Numbered from the stretch's first letter, positions 26,198 to 34,066 are shown. The stretch is 64,000 nt of DNA from Acidimicrobiales bacterium (GCA_030747595.1 JASLKK010000005.1:124001-188000); one strand, 5' to 3'. Program-made: numbers and translations. The notes: a model not told the origin generated them from the sequence alone.

Positions 26198-26497
26198 ATG
26201 CCTGATGCAACACGCGACGAACTCACGGCCACCTTTTCCGAGTTCGCCCGGAGTGCCGACATGATCGCCTTCCCCGTCCACTGGCACCTGGTCAACGAAC
26301 GTCGGGGCACGGTGGTCGCCCAGTCCGGTAACCGTCTGCGAGACCCCGGCAAAGGCCATATCCACGAACCCTGGAACCTGACTGTGCTTACGTACGGGGG
26401 CAACGGCCGCTGAGCAGGCCAGCGGGACATCTACGACGTGACCCATTTCGGCAACGAGGTCATGGCCTGGGTGGCCGCACGCGACGTCTATTCCTGA
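26198..26497 (+). pseudogene. SnoaL-like/NTF2-fold gene remnant with an in-frame TGA
   Basis: 100 codons from the ATG at 26198 to TGA at 26495 read like the C-terminal part of a SnoaL-like protein, but codon 72 (26411-26413) is TGA. Relatives have Trp at this point (GDGxW followed by EDIYN; here GNGR-stop-AGQRDIYD), so TGG to TGA is the likely change. The N-terminal helix and first strands of the fold are missing, so the gene is also truncated at the 5' side, next to the tRNA. A sequencing error is possible for the stop, but not for the truncation. Confidence 0.65.
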
Positions 26498-26529
26498 ACC
26501 TAACCCCCAAGCCCAGAAGAGACCGTGGG

Positions 26530-26535
26530 TAGGGT
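26530..26535 (+). promoter_or_regulatory. -10 hexamer of the FrhB-like gene (leaderless)
   Basis: TAGGGT with 8 nt to the ATG at 26544. Confidence 0.5.
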
Positions 26536-26543
26536 GACCGGCG

Positions 26544-27698
26544 ATGGCCACACCCCGCAAGAAGTGGACCTTCCAGTGGAAGGAGCTCTACGACGAGGTC
26601 ATCACCTCCGGCCTCTGCACGGGCTGCGCCGGTTGTGTCATCGCCTGCCCGCATGACGTCATCGGCTACGAGCACGCACCGGGGCAGTACAAGCCGTTCC
26701 ATCTGGAGGACGATCTGGGCCTCGATGACTGCGGCCACGGCCAAAAGGGCTGCACGTCGTGCACCCGGGCATGCCCACGTTTTCGAGACTGGGAAACCGA
26801 AGCCGATCAGCACCTCTTCGCCCGAGCCCGCAAGCCCGATGAGATGTCCGGTGTCTACAAGGACGTCCTGCTCACCCGGGCGAGTGACGCCGGCGTCCAC
26901 CAGATGGGCCAAGACGGCGGCCTGGTGTCAGCCATCCTCATCTGGTGCCTAGACAACGGCATCATCGACGGCGCGCTGACCAGCCACCTCGAACCCGAGG
27001 GTCCTGACGGATCCAGCAGTTGGAAGGCCGTCCCCGCGGTGGCCACCGACCGTGCCTCGGTGCTGGCCGGGGCGGGCAGCCGCTACACCTACTCGGCCAA
27101 CACATTGGCCATGCCCGAAGCTCTGGATCGTGGCCTCTCCTCGCTCGCGCTGGTCGGCATGAGCTGCCAGACATCCATCGGGCCGGTGATGTGGCACCGC
27201 AAGGTGGGCAAGGCCGGCAAGCCGATCAAGCTCAATATCGGTCTGCTGTGCTCCAAGTCGTTCGACGACGCCATCTTCGAGGAGCTCTTCTGGGCCAAGT
27301 ACCGCCTCCGGAAGGAGGACATGGTCAAGATGAACATCAAGGGTGTCTTCCAGATCTGGATGCGGAACGGCGACTACCACGAGATCAACCTCAAGGAGTG
27401 CCACGCCTGGACCCGTGAGGGCTGCACCCATTGTCCGGACTTCGCCGCCGAACACGCCGACATCTCCACCGGCGGGATCGGCGAGAACAACGACTGGACG
27501 CTGACCATCGTGCGGACCGAACTGGGCCGTCAGGTCATCATGGGGATGCTGGCCGACGGCGTCATCGAGGGACGGCCGGGCGACAGCGACCCCGGGGCCA
27601 TCGCCCTCATGCACAAGTTGGCGGCCAAGAGCCGAGACCGGTGGCCGGATTGGGCCAATCCAACGGCCCGGGTCGGACTACCCGTCCGGGCAGTCTGA
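26544..27698 (+). CDS. Coenzyme F420 hydrogenase/dehydrogenase beta-subunit (FrhB) family protein
   Basis: 384 aa. N-terminal ferredoxin-like part with GLCTGCAGCVIACPHDVIG about residues 23-41 and a second cluster GCTSCTRACPRF, i.e. Cys for two Fe-S clusters. Then an FrhB_FdhB N and C domain with QDGGLVSAILIWCL, NIGLLCSKSF (flavin-site region) and EGCTHCPDFAAEHADISTGGIG, typical of the family's C-terminus. Such proteins move electrons between Fe-S clusters, FAD and F420 or another donor. It stands alone here, with no hydrogenase or formate dehydrogenase subunit nearby, so its partner is unknown. Confidence 0.88.
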   Translation: MATPRKKWTFQWKELYDEVITSGLCTGCAGCVIACPHDVIGYEHAPGQYKPFHLEDDLGLDDCGHGQKGCTSCTRACPRFRDWETEADQHLFARARKPDEMSGVYKDVLLTRASDAGVHQMGQDGGLVSAILIWCLDNGIIDGALTSHLEPEGPDGSSSWKAVPAVATDRASVLAGAGSRYTYSANTLAMPEALDRGLSSLALVGMSCQTSIGPVMWHRKVGKAGKPIKLNIGLLCSKSFDDAIFEELFWAKYRLRKEDMVKMNIKGVFQIWMRNGDYHEINLKECHAWTREGCTHCPDFAAEHADISTGGIGENNDWTLTIVRTELGRQVIMGMLADGVIEGRPGDSDPGAIALMHKLAAKSRDRWPDWANPTARVGLPVRAV

Positions 27699-27721
27699 AA
27701 CGAACCGGCTAAGCCTGAGCG

Positions 27722-27744
27722 GGGCCCGACGGATCGACGGGCCC
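27722..27744. terminator. Bidirectional terminator hairpin
   Basis: GGGCCCG / CGGGCCC 7-bp stem with a 9-nt loop, between the convergent FrhB-like gene and the small lipoprotein gene. Confidence 0.55.
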
Positions 27745-27756
27745 GCGGGGGTCGGG

Positions 27757-28116
27757 TCAGGCGCCGCAGTCGTCGGAGATGTCGACGAACCAGCCGTAGT
27801 GCTCAACCAGCATGTCCCGGGTCACGGTGTCCCGCTGGTCGTCGATGAAGGCATCCAACTCACGGAACTTCTCGAAGGACACCTCGGACTGGATGCCGTC
27901 CAGCACGCAGCCACAGAACGCCTTGGCCTTGACCGAACCCAGGTCGTCGTTGGCCTCCACGCAGGCGGCCACGCCCTCACGCTCCCCTAGACCGTCGCCG
28001 GAAGCGTCGGCCTGATCCTCCCAGGACACCGGCTCACCGGAGGCCACGCACGCCGTGGCCACCAGGACGACGGCCACCAGGGGCAGGAGGCGACGGATTC
28101 GAGAGGAGCTCTTCAC
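27757..28116 (-). CDS. Small secreted lipoprotein, unknown function
   Basis: 119 aa from the GTG at 28116. Signal peptide with RR near the N-terminus and lipobox VATAC. The mature part has four Cys (AACVEAND, KAFCGCVLDGI, DDCGA), likely forming two disulfides, and is otherwise helical and acidic. The CGC..DGI pattern resembles small periplasmic proteins of unknown role in related bacteria. A -10 hexamer overlaps the stop of the upstream uracil-DNA glycosylase gene. Confidence 0.75.
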   Translation of the reverse strand: MKSSSRIRRLLPLVAVVLVATACVASGEPVSWEDQADASGDGLGEREGVAACVEANDDLGSVKAKAFCGCVLDGIQSEVSFEKFRELDAFIDDQRDTVTRDMLVEHYGWFVDISDDCGA

Positions 28117-28123
28117 GGCCCAG

Positions 28124-28129
28124 AGGCTA
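28124..28129 (-). promoter_or_regulatory. -10 hexamer of the small lipoprotein (leaderless)
   Basis: TAGCCT with 7 nt to the GTG at 28116. Its TAG is also the stop codon of the glycosylase gene. Confidence 0.5.
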
Positions 28130-28852
28130 CCGGCGGTCGCCGGTTGACGACCCCGGTCCACCGGCGCCGGCCAACTCGATCGCCCGGACCAGCACAGCGT
28201 CGAACATGGGCTCGGTGAGCCGACCGGTGAACGTGTTCTGTTGGCTCACGTGGTACGAGCACAAGATCGTGCGCCCATCGTCGAGCGGTGCCTCCACCCC
28301 GTGCCCGAATGTCGGCCGGGGTCGTAGGCCAAACTCGGACGCCGCGGCCACGTACCCAATCTGACCGAGGACCACCACGACCTTCACCGCCGCCAAGGCG
28401 GTCACCTCACGCTCGAAGAACGACCGACACGCCGCCTTCTCGTCGGGAGTGGGCTTGTTGGCCGGCGGCGCGCACTTCACCGGCGCCGTGATGAACACGT
28501 CGGTCAACGCCAAACCGTCGTCGATGCCCACCGCTTCGGCCTGATTGGCCAAACCCACCCGATGCAGGGCGGCGAACAGGAAGTCCCCCGACCGGTCACC
28601 GGTGAACACTCGGCCGGTCCGGTTGGCACCGTGGGCCGCCGGCGCCAGACCCACGATCAAGATCCGGGCCTCCGGGTCCCCGAACCCGGGCACACCACGA
28701 CCCCAGTACTCCTGATCCCGGTAGGCGGCACGCTTTTCGGCAGCCACCTGCTCGCGCCACGAGACCAGACGTGGGCAGGCTCGACAGGACACCACCTCAT
28801 CGTGGACGGCCCGGAGGGTCGACGCGCCTTGGTCGGAAACAGGTCGGGTCAC
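28127..28852 (-). CDS. Uracil-DNA glycosylase, family 5 (UdgB type)
   Basis: Removes uracil and other deaminated bases from DNA. 241 aa from the GTG at 28852. Seen: CRACPRLVSWRE near the N-terminus with the first Fe-S Cys pair, active-site motif GLAPAAHGANRTGRVFTGD about residue 67, VKCAPPANKPTPDE, and CSYHVSQQNTFTGRLT, all characteristic of family 5, in which the usual catalytic polar residue is absent from motif 1. The start is set by a -10 element that overlaps the divergent phosphatase promoter. Confidence 0.92.
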   Translation of the reverse strand: MTRPVSDQGASTLRAVHDEVVSCRACPRLVSWREQVAAEKRAAYRDQEYWGRGVPGFGDPEARILIVGLAPAAHGANRTGRVFTGDRSGDFLFAALHRVGLANQAEAVGIDDGLALTDVFITAPVKCAPPANKPTPDEKAACRSFFEREVTALAAVKVVVVLGQIGYVAAASEFGLRPRPTFGHGVEAPLDDGRTILCSYHVSQQNTFTGRLTEPMFDAVLVRAIELAGAGGPGSSTGDRR

Positions 28853-28858
28853 AGGGTC

Positions 28859-28868
28859 AGAGTAGGTT
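28859..28868. promoter_or_regulatory. Overlapping divergent -10 hexamers
   Basis: Minus strand TACTCT (28859-28864) lies 6 nt from the glycosylase GTG. Plus strand TAGGTT (28863-28868) lies 9 nt from the phosphatase ATG. They share two bases, so only one polymerase can melt the site at a time. The two start codons are only 25 bp apart. Confidence 0.55.
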
Positions 28869-28877
28869 CGGCGACCG

Positions 28878-29513
28878 ATGCCCCCCACCCTCGTGCTCTA
28901 CGTTCGACACGGACGCACGCCAACCACCGGCGCCCGCCTTCCCGGCCGCGCCCCCGGTCTGCACCTGTCCGACGAAGGCCATGCCCAGGCCGAGGCCGTG
29001 GCGGCCGCCATCGCCGGGCGCGACGGAACCGGACAGCAGGTGGCCGCCGTGTACGCCTCGCCCATGGAACGGACCCGGGAGACCGCGGCACCCATCGCCC
29101 GGGCCCTCGGCCTACGGGTCCGCACGGCACCAGGCCTCAACGAGTGCGACTTCGGCCGCTGGACCGGTCGACGCCTCAAAGAACTCATGAAACTCAAGGC
29201 GTGGGCCACCGTCCAACGCCAGCCGTCGGCCTTCCGTTTTCCGAGCGGCGAGTCGTTCGCCGAGATGCAGGCCCGTATCACCGGCCAGGTGGCCGACCTG
29301 GTGGCCCGCCATCCCGGCGAGACCATCGTCTGCGTCTCGCACGCTGATCCCATCAAGGCGGCCCTCGCCCAAGCCGTGGGCACCCCACTGGACCTCTTCC
29401 AGCGGCTGGTCGTTGGACCGTGCTCGGTGAGCGCCGTGCTACACACCAAGGAGCGACCCGTCGTTTTGACCATCAACACCACCGGCGACTTGAAAGGCCT
29501 GACGCCATCATGA
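28878..29513 (+). CDS. Histidine phosphatase family protein (MSMEG_4193-like)
   Basis: 211 aa phosphoglycerate-mutase-fold phosphatase: YVRHGRTPTT at residues 8-17 with the phosphohistidine, SPMERTRETA, NECDFGRWTG, and VCVSHADPIK with the second His. It matches the actinobacterial family TIGR03848. In this phylum the family is found with DUF3090 and SCO1664-family genes, as here. The substrate is unknown. The stop overlaps a 40-codon ORF (ATGA). Confidence 0.9.
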   Translation: MPPTLVLYVRHGRTPTTGARLPGRAPGLHLSDEGHAQAEAVAAAIAGRDGTGQQVAAVYASPMERTRETAAPIARALGLRVRTAPGLNECDFGRWTGRRLKELMKLKAWATVQRQPSAFRFPSGESFAEMQARITGQVADLVARHPGETIVCVSHADPIKAALAQAVGTPLDLFQRLVVGPCSVSAVLHTKERPVVLTINTTGDLKGLTPS

Positions 29514-29632
29514 GCGACTCGGTGAGGAACGTCTCTCGCGCTGCCCCCGGGCTCGATGTAGCCGAGTGCACCGACACCCGGATCCCGACCAGCGCCTTCC
29601 AACTGCGCGCCGACGACCCCACCGACTCGTAG
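29510..29632 (+). CDS. Possible 40-residue peptide
   Basis: Starts in an ATGA overlap with the phosphatase stop and ends at the TAG that opens the -10 of the DUF3090 gene. No similarity recognised. The only support is the coupled start, so it may be chance. Confidence 0.25.
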   Translation: MSDSVRNVSRAAPGLDVAECTDTRIPTSAFQLRADDPTDS

Positions 29633-29635
29633 GTT
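29630..29635 (+). promoter_or_regulatory. -10 hexamer of the DUF3090 gene (leaderless)
   Basis: TAGGTT with 6 nt to the ATG at 29642. Confidence 0.55.
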
Positions 29636-29641
29636 CGAACG

Positions 29642-30142
29642 ATGGGACGACCAGAGATCGACTGGGACGACACCGACGGGTTCACCGCCGGCGTCGTCGG
29701 GCCCCAGGGGCGTCGGGTGTTCTTCCTGCAGGCCCGACGTTCCGGTCAGGTCGTGTCGCTCAAGGTCGAGAAGCAGCAGATGGCCGGTCTGGCCGAATTT
29801 CTCGACGGGCTGATGGGCGACCTCCCTCCGACCGACGAGCGGACCCTCGAAGTGATCGACGCCAACGTCCGCTTCGAGGATCCCGGCGAGGCCGACTGGG
29901 TGGTAGGCAGTCTGGGCATCACCTACCAACAGTCCACCGACCGTCTGGTGCTGATCGCCGAAGAGTTGCTGCGCGACGAGGACGAACCCCCCGCTCAGGC
30001 CCGGTTCCCCATGCGTCGCGAAATGGTGGCCTGCTTCATCGACCGGGCCCGTGTACTGGTGGCCGCCGGCCGACCCCCGTGCGACTGGTGCGGCGCCCCG
30101 CTGGAGCCCTCGGCCGCCGGCTGGTGCCCCTGTGTCAACTAA
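29642..30142 (+). CDS. DUF3090 family protein
   Basis: 166 aa matching TIGR03847/DUF3090: GVVGPQGRRVFFLQAR, LKVEKQQMAGLAEFLDGLM, FRVG-type strand replaced here by WVVGSLGITYQ, FPMRREMVACFIDRARVLV, and a C-terminal zinc-ribbon-like CDWCGAPL....WCPCVN with four Cys. Function unknown. Its stop overlaps the next gene start by 11 nt, so phosphatase, DUF3090 and kinase-like protein form one cassette. Confidence 0.9.
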   Translation: MGRPEIDWDDTDGFTAGVVGPQGRRVFFLQARRSGQVVSLKVEKQQMAGLAEFLDGLMGDLPPTDERTLEVIDANVRFEDPGEADWVVGSLGITYQQSTDRLVLIAEELLRDEDEPPAQARFPMRREMVACFIDRARVLVAAGRPPCDWCGAPLEPSAAGWCPCVN

Positions 30143-30950
30143 GTCGCCGGCAGAGAGTTCCGCCACCTCGCCAACCAGCCCGGGAACTCCCGATACTCCG
30201 GCAGACCCGGTCGACCCGTTCCGTCGGCGAGGCCCGCTCGACGACCAGGTGGCCGTCGAGGTGCTGAGCAACGGCGGCATCGAGATCCTGGGGCGGATGC
30301 CGTGGACGTCCAACGCCACCTTTCTGGTCGACGTGACCCATCCGGCGACCGGTACGGACCCGTTCCTGCAGGGTGTCTACAAGCCGGGGCGGGGCGAACA
30401 GCCACTCCACGACTTCCCCCCAGGGCTCTACCGGCGGGAGGCCGCAGCGTGGGAACTGACCGCCCAGTTGGGCTGGGGGCTCATCCCGCCCACCGTGGTT
30501 CGTGAAGGACCACATGGTGAAGGCTCAGTCCAGTTGTACGTGCCGTGCGACTACGAACAGCACTACTTCACCGTGCGCGATGACCCTGCCCATGCCGACG
30601 CCCTCATGCGCCTCGCAGCCTGGGATCTGGTGGCCAACAACACCGACCGTAAAGGCGGCCACGTACTGGCTGGCGACGACGGGAAGTTGTGGGCCATCGA
30701 CAACGCCCTGTGCTTCCACCACCAGTTCAAGGTCCGGACGGTGATCTGGGACTTCGCCGGACACGCACTGGCCGACGACCTGGTGGCCGACCTTCGACGC
30801 CTTACAGAGGACGGGCTCTCGACCGCACTGGCCGACCTCCTAGACCCGCTCGAACGTGACGCCGTGCTGACCCGGGCCGACGCTGTTGCCGCTGGTGGCG
30901 AGCTTCCCTCGGATCCAAGCGGACGCCGGGTTCCCTGGCCACTGGTCTGA
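30132..30950 (+). CDS. SCO1664 family protein (PI3K/PI4K-like kinase fold)
   Basis: 272 aa from the GTG at 30132. After a Ser/Pro-rich tail of about 35 residues: SNATFLVDV, GVYKPGRGEQPLHDFPPGLYRREAAAWE with the Lys expected to bind ATP, LYVPCDYEQHYF, LAAWDLVANNTDRKGGHVL with a catalytic-loop-like D..NN.DR, and LWAIDNALCFH with the DxG-like metal Asp. This is the SCO1664/TIGR03843 pattern, similar to phosphatidylinositol kinases. The target is unknown. Confidence 0.87.
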   Translation: MSTKSPAESSATSPTSPGTPDTPADPVDPFRRRGPLDDQVAVEVLSNGGIEILGRMPWTSNATFLVDVTHPATGTDPFLQGVYKPGRGEQPLHDFPPGLYRREAAAWELTAQLGWGLIPPTVVREGPHGEGSVQLYVPCDYEQHYFTVRDDPAHADALMRLAAWDLVANNTDRKGGHVLAGDDGKLWAIDNALCFHHQFKVRTVIWDFAGHALADDLVADLRRLTEDGLSTALADLLDPLERDAVLTRADAVAAGGELPSDPSGRRVPWPLV

Positions 30951-30973
30951 CCGATCGCCAGTTACCCAGCGAT

Positions 30974-31993
30974 ATGACCGACCTCGATCGACTGCTCCTC
31001 GAGGGCGACCTCGATGGCCTGCTCCGACTCGTCGACGATGCCTGCGACGACGGTGACTGGGACACCCTCGAACAGATCGCCACCCGATCCCGCCCTGCCG
31101 TGGAACGAGGCCATCAACTGTGGCCGGCCGCCGACCATGCCGAACACCGGCTAGCGCTACAGGCCCCGGGGCCGTTCGCAGCAGCGGCCGTGGTCCGAGA
31201 CGCCACCACCTTCGGAGTGGCGCCGCTCGCCGAAGTAGCCGCTTCGTCACATACTTGGGCCGACCTGGAACCCCATCTGGCCAACGCCGGGACACGCCGC
31301 GCCGTGGTGGCCCACGAGCGGGTGGCCCGCGGCGAGGACCTCCGTGGCCTCCAACTCGACGACGACCCGGTGGGGCTTCCGCTGCAGCTGGCCTGCTGGG
31401 AACCGGCCACCGACGGGCCGACCATTGGCCCCTACGGCGTCGACGACCCGGTGCCGCCTACCGGGCTGCTCGCTTCGGTCGCCCAGGTTCCCAATCCCAA
31501 GGTCAACGAATCCATTGCGGGCCCCGAGGCCGACTCGGCCCGCGCCGCCCTCCGGGACCTCGTCTCAACATGGACCGAACAGTCGCGGGGCACAGCGACG
31601 GCCGTCGCGGTGTGTGGAACCGGGCCAGAGGCGGCGGCCAGTGCCGGTCGGTCCATCGATGCTGGCCACATCAGCCTCCGAGAACTGGCCTCCGACGAGG
31701 CCATCGGGTTGCTGGCCTGGGCCGGCGCCTCAGGCGGTGCCCATGGGCGACGCAGAGGGGCGGCCCGGGGTCGATTCGAAGCTTGGTGGTGCACCGCTGC
31801 CCTCGTCGGACTAGACGGACCCCAGGATGATTGGCCACCGCATCCCGACGCCCTCGGCAACGCGTTAGCCGACCTGAGATGGTGGCGTTGGGACAGCGTG
31901 CTACGTCCTGCCGGTTGGTTCCTGGGGATCGCCGTCGACGACCCGTTAGATGGACTGGCCTGGGCGCTCGCCGCGAGCGACCGCCCGTCCTGA
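30974..31993 (+). CDS. Hypothetical protein downstream of the SCO1664 cassette
   Basis: 339 aa, 23 nt after the kinase-like gene and on the same strand, so probably cotranscribed. Not recognised. No signal peptide; Ala-rich helical sequence with an acidic N-terminus (LLLEGDLDGLLRLVDDACDDGDW) and a C-terminal Trp-rich part (DLRWWRWDSVLRPAGWFLGIAVDD). A Gly/Arg-rich loop GASGGAHGRRRGAARGR lies about residue 255. No catalytic motif seen. Convergent with etfA. Confidence 0.7.
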   Translation: MTDLDRLLLEGDLDGLLRLVDDACDDGDWDTLEQIATRSRPAVERGHQLWPAADHAEHRLALQAPGPFAAAAVVRDATTFGVAPLAEVAASSHTWADLEPHLANAGTRRAVVAHERVARGEDLRGLQLDDDPVGLPLQLACWEPATDGPTIGPYGVDDPVPPTGLLASVAQVPNPKVNESIAGPEADSARAALRDLVSTWTEQSRGTATAVAVCGTGPEAAASAGRSIDAGHISLRELASDEAIGLLAWAGASGGAHGRRRGAARGRFEAWWCTAALVGLDGPQDDWPPHPDALGNALADLRWWRWDSVLRPAGWFLGIAVDDPLDGLAWALAASDRPS

Positions 31994-31996
31994 GAT

Positions 31997-32012
31997 CTGG
32001 GCCAGAGCCCAG
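31997..32012. terminator. Small hairpin between convergent genes
   Basis: CTGGGC / GCCCAG 6-bp stem with a 4-nt loop in the 23-nt gap before the etfA stop; it may act in both directions. Confidence 0.4.
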
Positions 32013-32016
32013 CGGG

Positions 32017-32985
32017 TCAACCTCGGGCCTGCAGGGCCTCGATCAGCTTGGGCAGCACCTTGTGCACATCGCCCACGATGCCGAGGTCGGCGACGCCGAA
32101 GATCGGCGCCTCCTCGTCCTTGTTGATGGCGATGATGTTCGCTGAGCCCTTCATGCCGACCAGGTGCTGCGTGGCTCCGGAGATTCCACACGCCACGTAG
32201 ACCGTCGGCTTCACGACCTTGCCGGTCTGACCGACCTGGTACGAATACGGGACCCACCCGGCATCCACCACGGCACGTGATGCACCCGGGGCACCCTTTA
32301 CCAGCTTGGCCAGAGTCTCGATCATCTCGTACTTCTCGGCCTCGCCCAGCCCACGGCCACCGGAGACCACCACGGCCGCCTCGTCCAGCTTCGGACCCGA
32401 TGTCTCCTCTACAAAGCGCTCCTTGACGACGGCGGCACCGGTGCCACCGAGTTCGCCGACTGCGAGGTCCGACACCGCGGCGGGCGCGCCGCCGGACTCC
32501 TCAGCGACGAACGACTTGGGTCGCACCAGGAATATGGCCAGTCCGGTGTCGGTGAAACCGGTCAGTACGTCGGTGGTGCCGCCGAACACGGGCTCGCTAC
32601 CCACCAGACGGTCACCGTTGGCGATCAGGTCGACAACGTTGGTCAGCACCGGGCGGTCCACCTTGGCCGACAGGCGGCCGGCCACGTCACGGCCGTCGTA
32701 GGAGGTGGTGGCCAGTAGCACGTCGGGGCCGTTCCCGGCCTCCAGCGCACCGGCGATGGCCGAGGCGACACGTGCACCTGGCAGCGCACCGTCGGCATCA
32801 TCCACGGTGTGGACAGCGGTGGCGCCGTGCGCACCGAGCTGGCCAGCCACTGTCGAACCGTCGCCCGCCAAAACCACCTCGACGGAGTCGGCCAGCGTGC
32901 GGGCCTTGGTCAGCAGTTCCAACGTCGATGCGGTGGCTCCAGCCTCCGTGGCCTCACCGAATACCCAGATCTTTGAGATTCCCAT
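32017..32985 (-). CDS. etfA: Electron transfer flavoprotein alpha subunit
   Basis: Carries electrons from acyl-CoA and other flavin dehydrogenases to the quinone pool. 322 aa. C-terminal FAD domain: [54 protein letters not shown] and [20 protein letters not shown] 6 nt upstream of the ATG. It follows etfB by 9 nt. Confidence 0.96.
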   Translation of the reverse strand: MGISKIWVFGEATEAGATASTLELLTKARTLADSVEVVLAGDGSTVAGQLGAHGATAVHTVDDADGALPGARVASAIAGALEAGNGPDVLLATTSYDGRDVAGRLSAKVDRPVLTNVVDLIANGDRLVGSEPVFGGTTDVLTGFTDTGLAIFLVRPKSFVAEESGGAPAAVSDLAVGELGGTGAAVVKERFVEETSGPKLDEAAVVVSGGRGLGEAEKYEMIETLAKLVKGAPGASRAVVDAGWVPYSYQVGQTGKVVKPTVYVACGISGATQHLVGMKGSANIIAINKDEEAPIFGVADLGIVGDVHKVLPKLIEALQARG

Positions 32986-32994
32986 GATCGCCTC

Positions 32995-33774
32995 CTACAG
33001 AACTTTGAGGTCATCCAGGAACGCCAGGATGCGTTCGTGGGCGTCACCCTCGTCGACGATGACCTCGCCGGCCTCCCGCGCGGGAGCTTCGGTGATGGTC
33101 GTGATCTCCTGGCGGGCCCCAGCCCAGCCCACGGTGGCCGGGTCAATGCCCAGGCCAGCCAAATCGAGCTCGTCGACCGGCTTATTTTTGGCTGCCATGA
33201 TCCCCTTGAACGAGGGGTAGCGGGGCTCAACGACACCGGCGGTAACCGAAACCACGGCGGGAAGCGGGCACTCAACCTGATCGAAACCGGCCTCGGTCTG
33301 ACGCTTCACAGTGGCCACACCGTCGGCGACCTCAATCTCCTTGCCAAAGGTGACCGACGGAAGGCCCATCAACTCGGCGATCTGCACGGGCACGGTGCCT
33401 GTGTAGCCGTCGCTGGACTCGGTGGCCGTCAGGATCAGGTCGGGCTCACAGCGGGCAATCGCCGCAGCCAGCACCTTGGCCGTCGAGAGCGCATCGGAAC
33501 CCGCTAGGGCCTCGTCGCTGACCAGCACGGCGCTCTCGGCGCCCATAGCCAGGGCGGTCCGCAGACCGCTTACCTCATTGTTGGGGGCCATGGAGACGAG
33601 CCTCACCTCGCCGCCGCCCGCGGCGTCCACCAACTGCAGGCCCATCTCGACGCCATAGGAGTCCGACTCATCCAGGATGAGTTTGACGTCTCGCTTCAGG
33701 GTTCTGGTTTCAGGATCCAGCACACCTGGGTCTGCCGGATCGGGGATCTGCTTGACACATACGACGACGATCAT
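32995..33774 (-). CDS. etfB: Electron transfer flavoprotein beta subunit
   Basis: Partner of EtfA, binding AMP. 259 aa: IVVVCVKQIPDPADPG, LDESDSYGVEMGLQLVDA, ALAMGAESAVLVSDE, LTATESSDGYTGTVPVQIAELMG and VVEPRYPSFKGIMAAKNKP, the last being the EtfB signature region. It is first in the etfBA operon. Confidence 0.96.
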   Translation of the reverse strand: MIVVVCVKQIPDPADPGVLDPETRTLKRDVKLILDESDSYGVEMGLQLVDAAGGGEVRLVSMAPNNEVSGLRTALAMGAESAVLVSDEALAGSDALSTAKVLAAAIARCEPDLILTATESSDGYTGTVPVQIAELMGLPSVTFGKEIEVADGVATVKRQTEAGFDQVECPLPAVVSVTAGVVEPRYPSFKGIMAAKNKPVDELDLAGLGIDPATVGWAGARQEITTITEAPAREAGEVIVDEGDAHERILAFLDDLKVL

Positions 33775-33885
33775 GGGCCCGAGTCTGCCTTACGACGAAG
33801 GAAACGGGACCAACCGCGGCTGGGGATTTCGCAACGGTCGTCGGTCACCAGCGGACCCACCTCCGAGCGGGTCTCGGAGGCGCCG

Positions 33886-33891
33886 TAGGGT
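33886..33891 (+). promoter_or_regulatory. -10 hexamer of a small ORF (leaderless)
   Basis: TAGGGT with 7 nt to the GTG at 33899. Confidence 0.45.
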
Positions 33892-33898
33892 CATCACC

Positions 33899-34066
33899 GT
33901 GAGCGACAACGAACCATCAGCATCCAGCCCTCCCCAACCGCTCTCCAACCAATGGAGGCATGGTTTCCGCCACGCCTCGACCGTTGACCTGGCAGCCCCT
34001 CTCTCGAGCCTCATCGATCTCGTTTTCCTGCCCCTCATGGGCACCAACGCCGCGACGGTCTCGTGA
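33899..34066 (+). CDS. Small protein of 55 residues, unknown
   Basis: GTG start with a well-placed -10 hexamer and no Shine-Dalgarno, like confirmed genes in this window. The N-terminal half is Ser/Pro-rich and polar (MSDNEPSASSPPQP). The C-terminal half contains LSSLIDLVFLPLMG, which is hydrophobic enough for a short amphipathic or membrane-associated helix. No family recognised. It fills most of the gap between etfB and the lipid kinase gene; the rest of 33775-34133 shows nothing. Confidence 0.45.
   Translation: MSDNEPSASSPPQPLSNQWRHGFRHASTVDLAAPLSSLIDLVFLPLMGTNAATVS

Noticed and set aside
26049-26264. Short plus-strand ORF containing CSSADRASASG and TGSSPVRG
   Set aside because: It is the conceptual translation of the tRNA-Arg gene, not a protein.
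29510-29632. 40-codon ORF after the phosphatase as a firm gene
   Set aside because: Listed only with low confidence; no family, and the DUF3090 gene has its own promoter.
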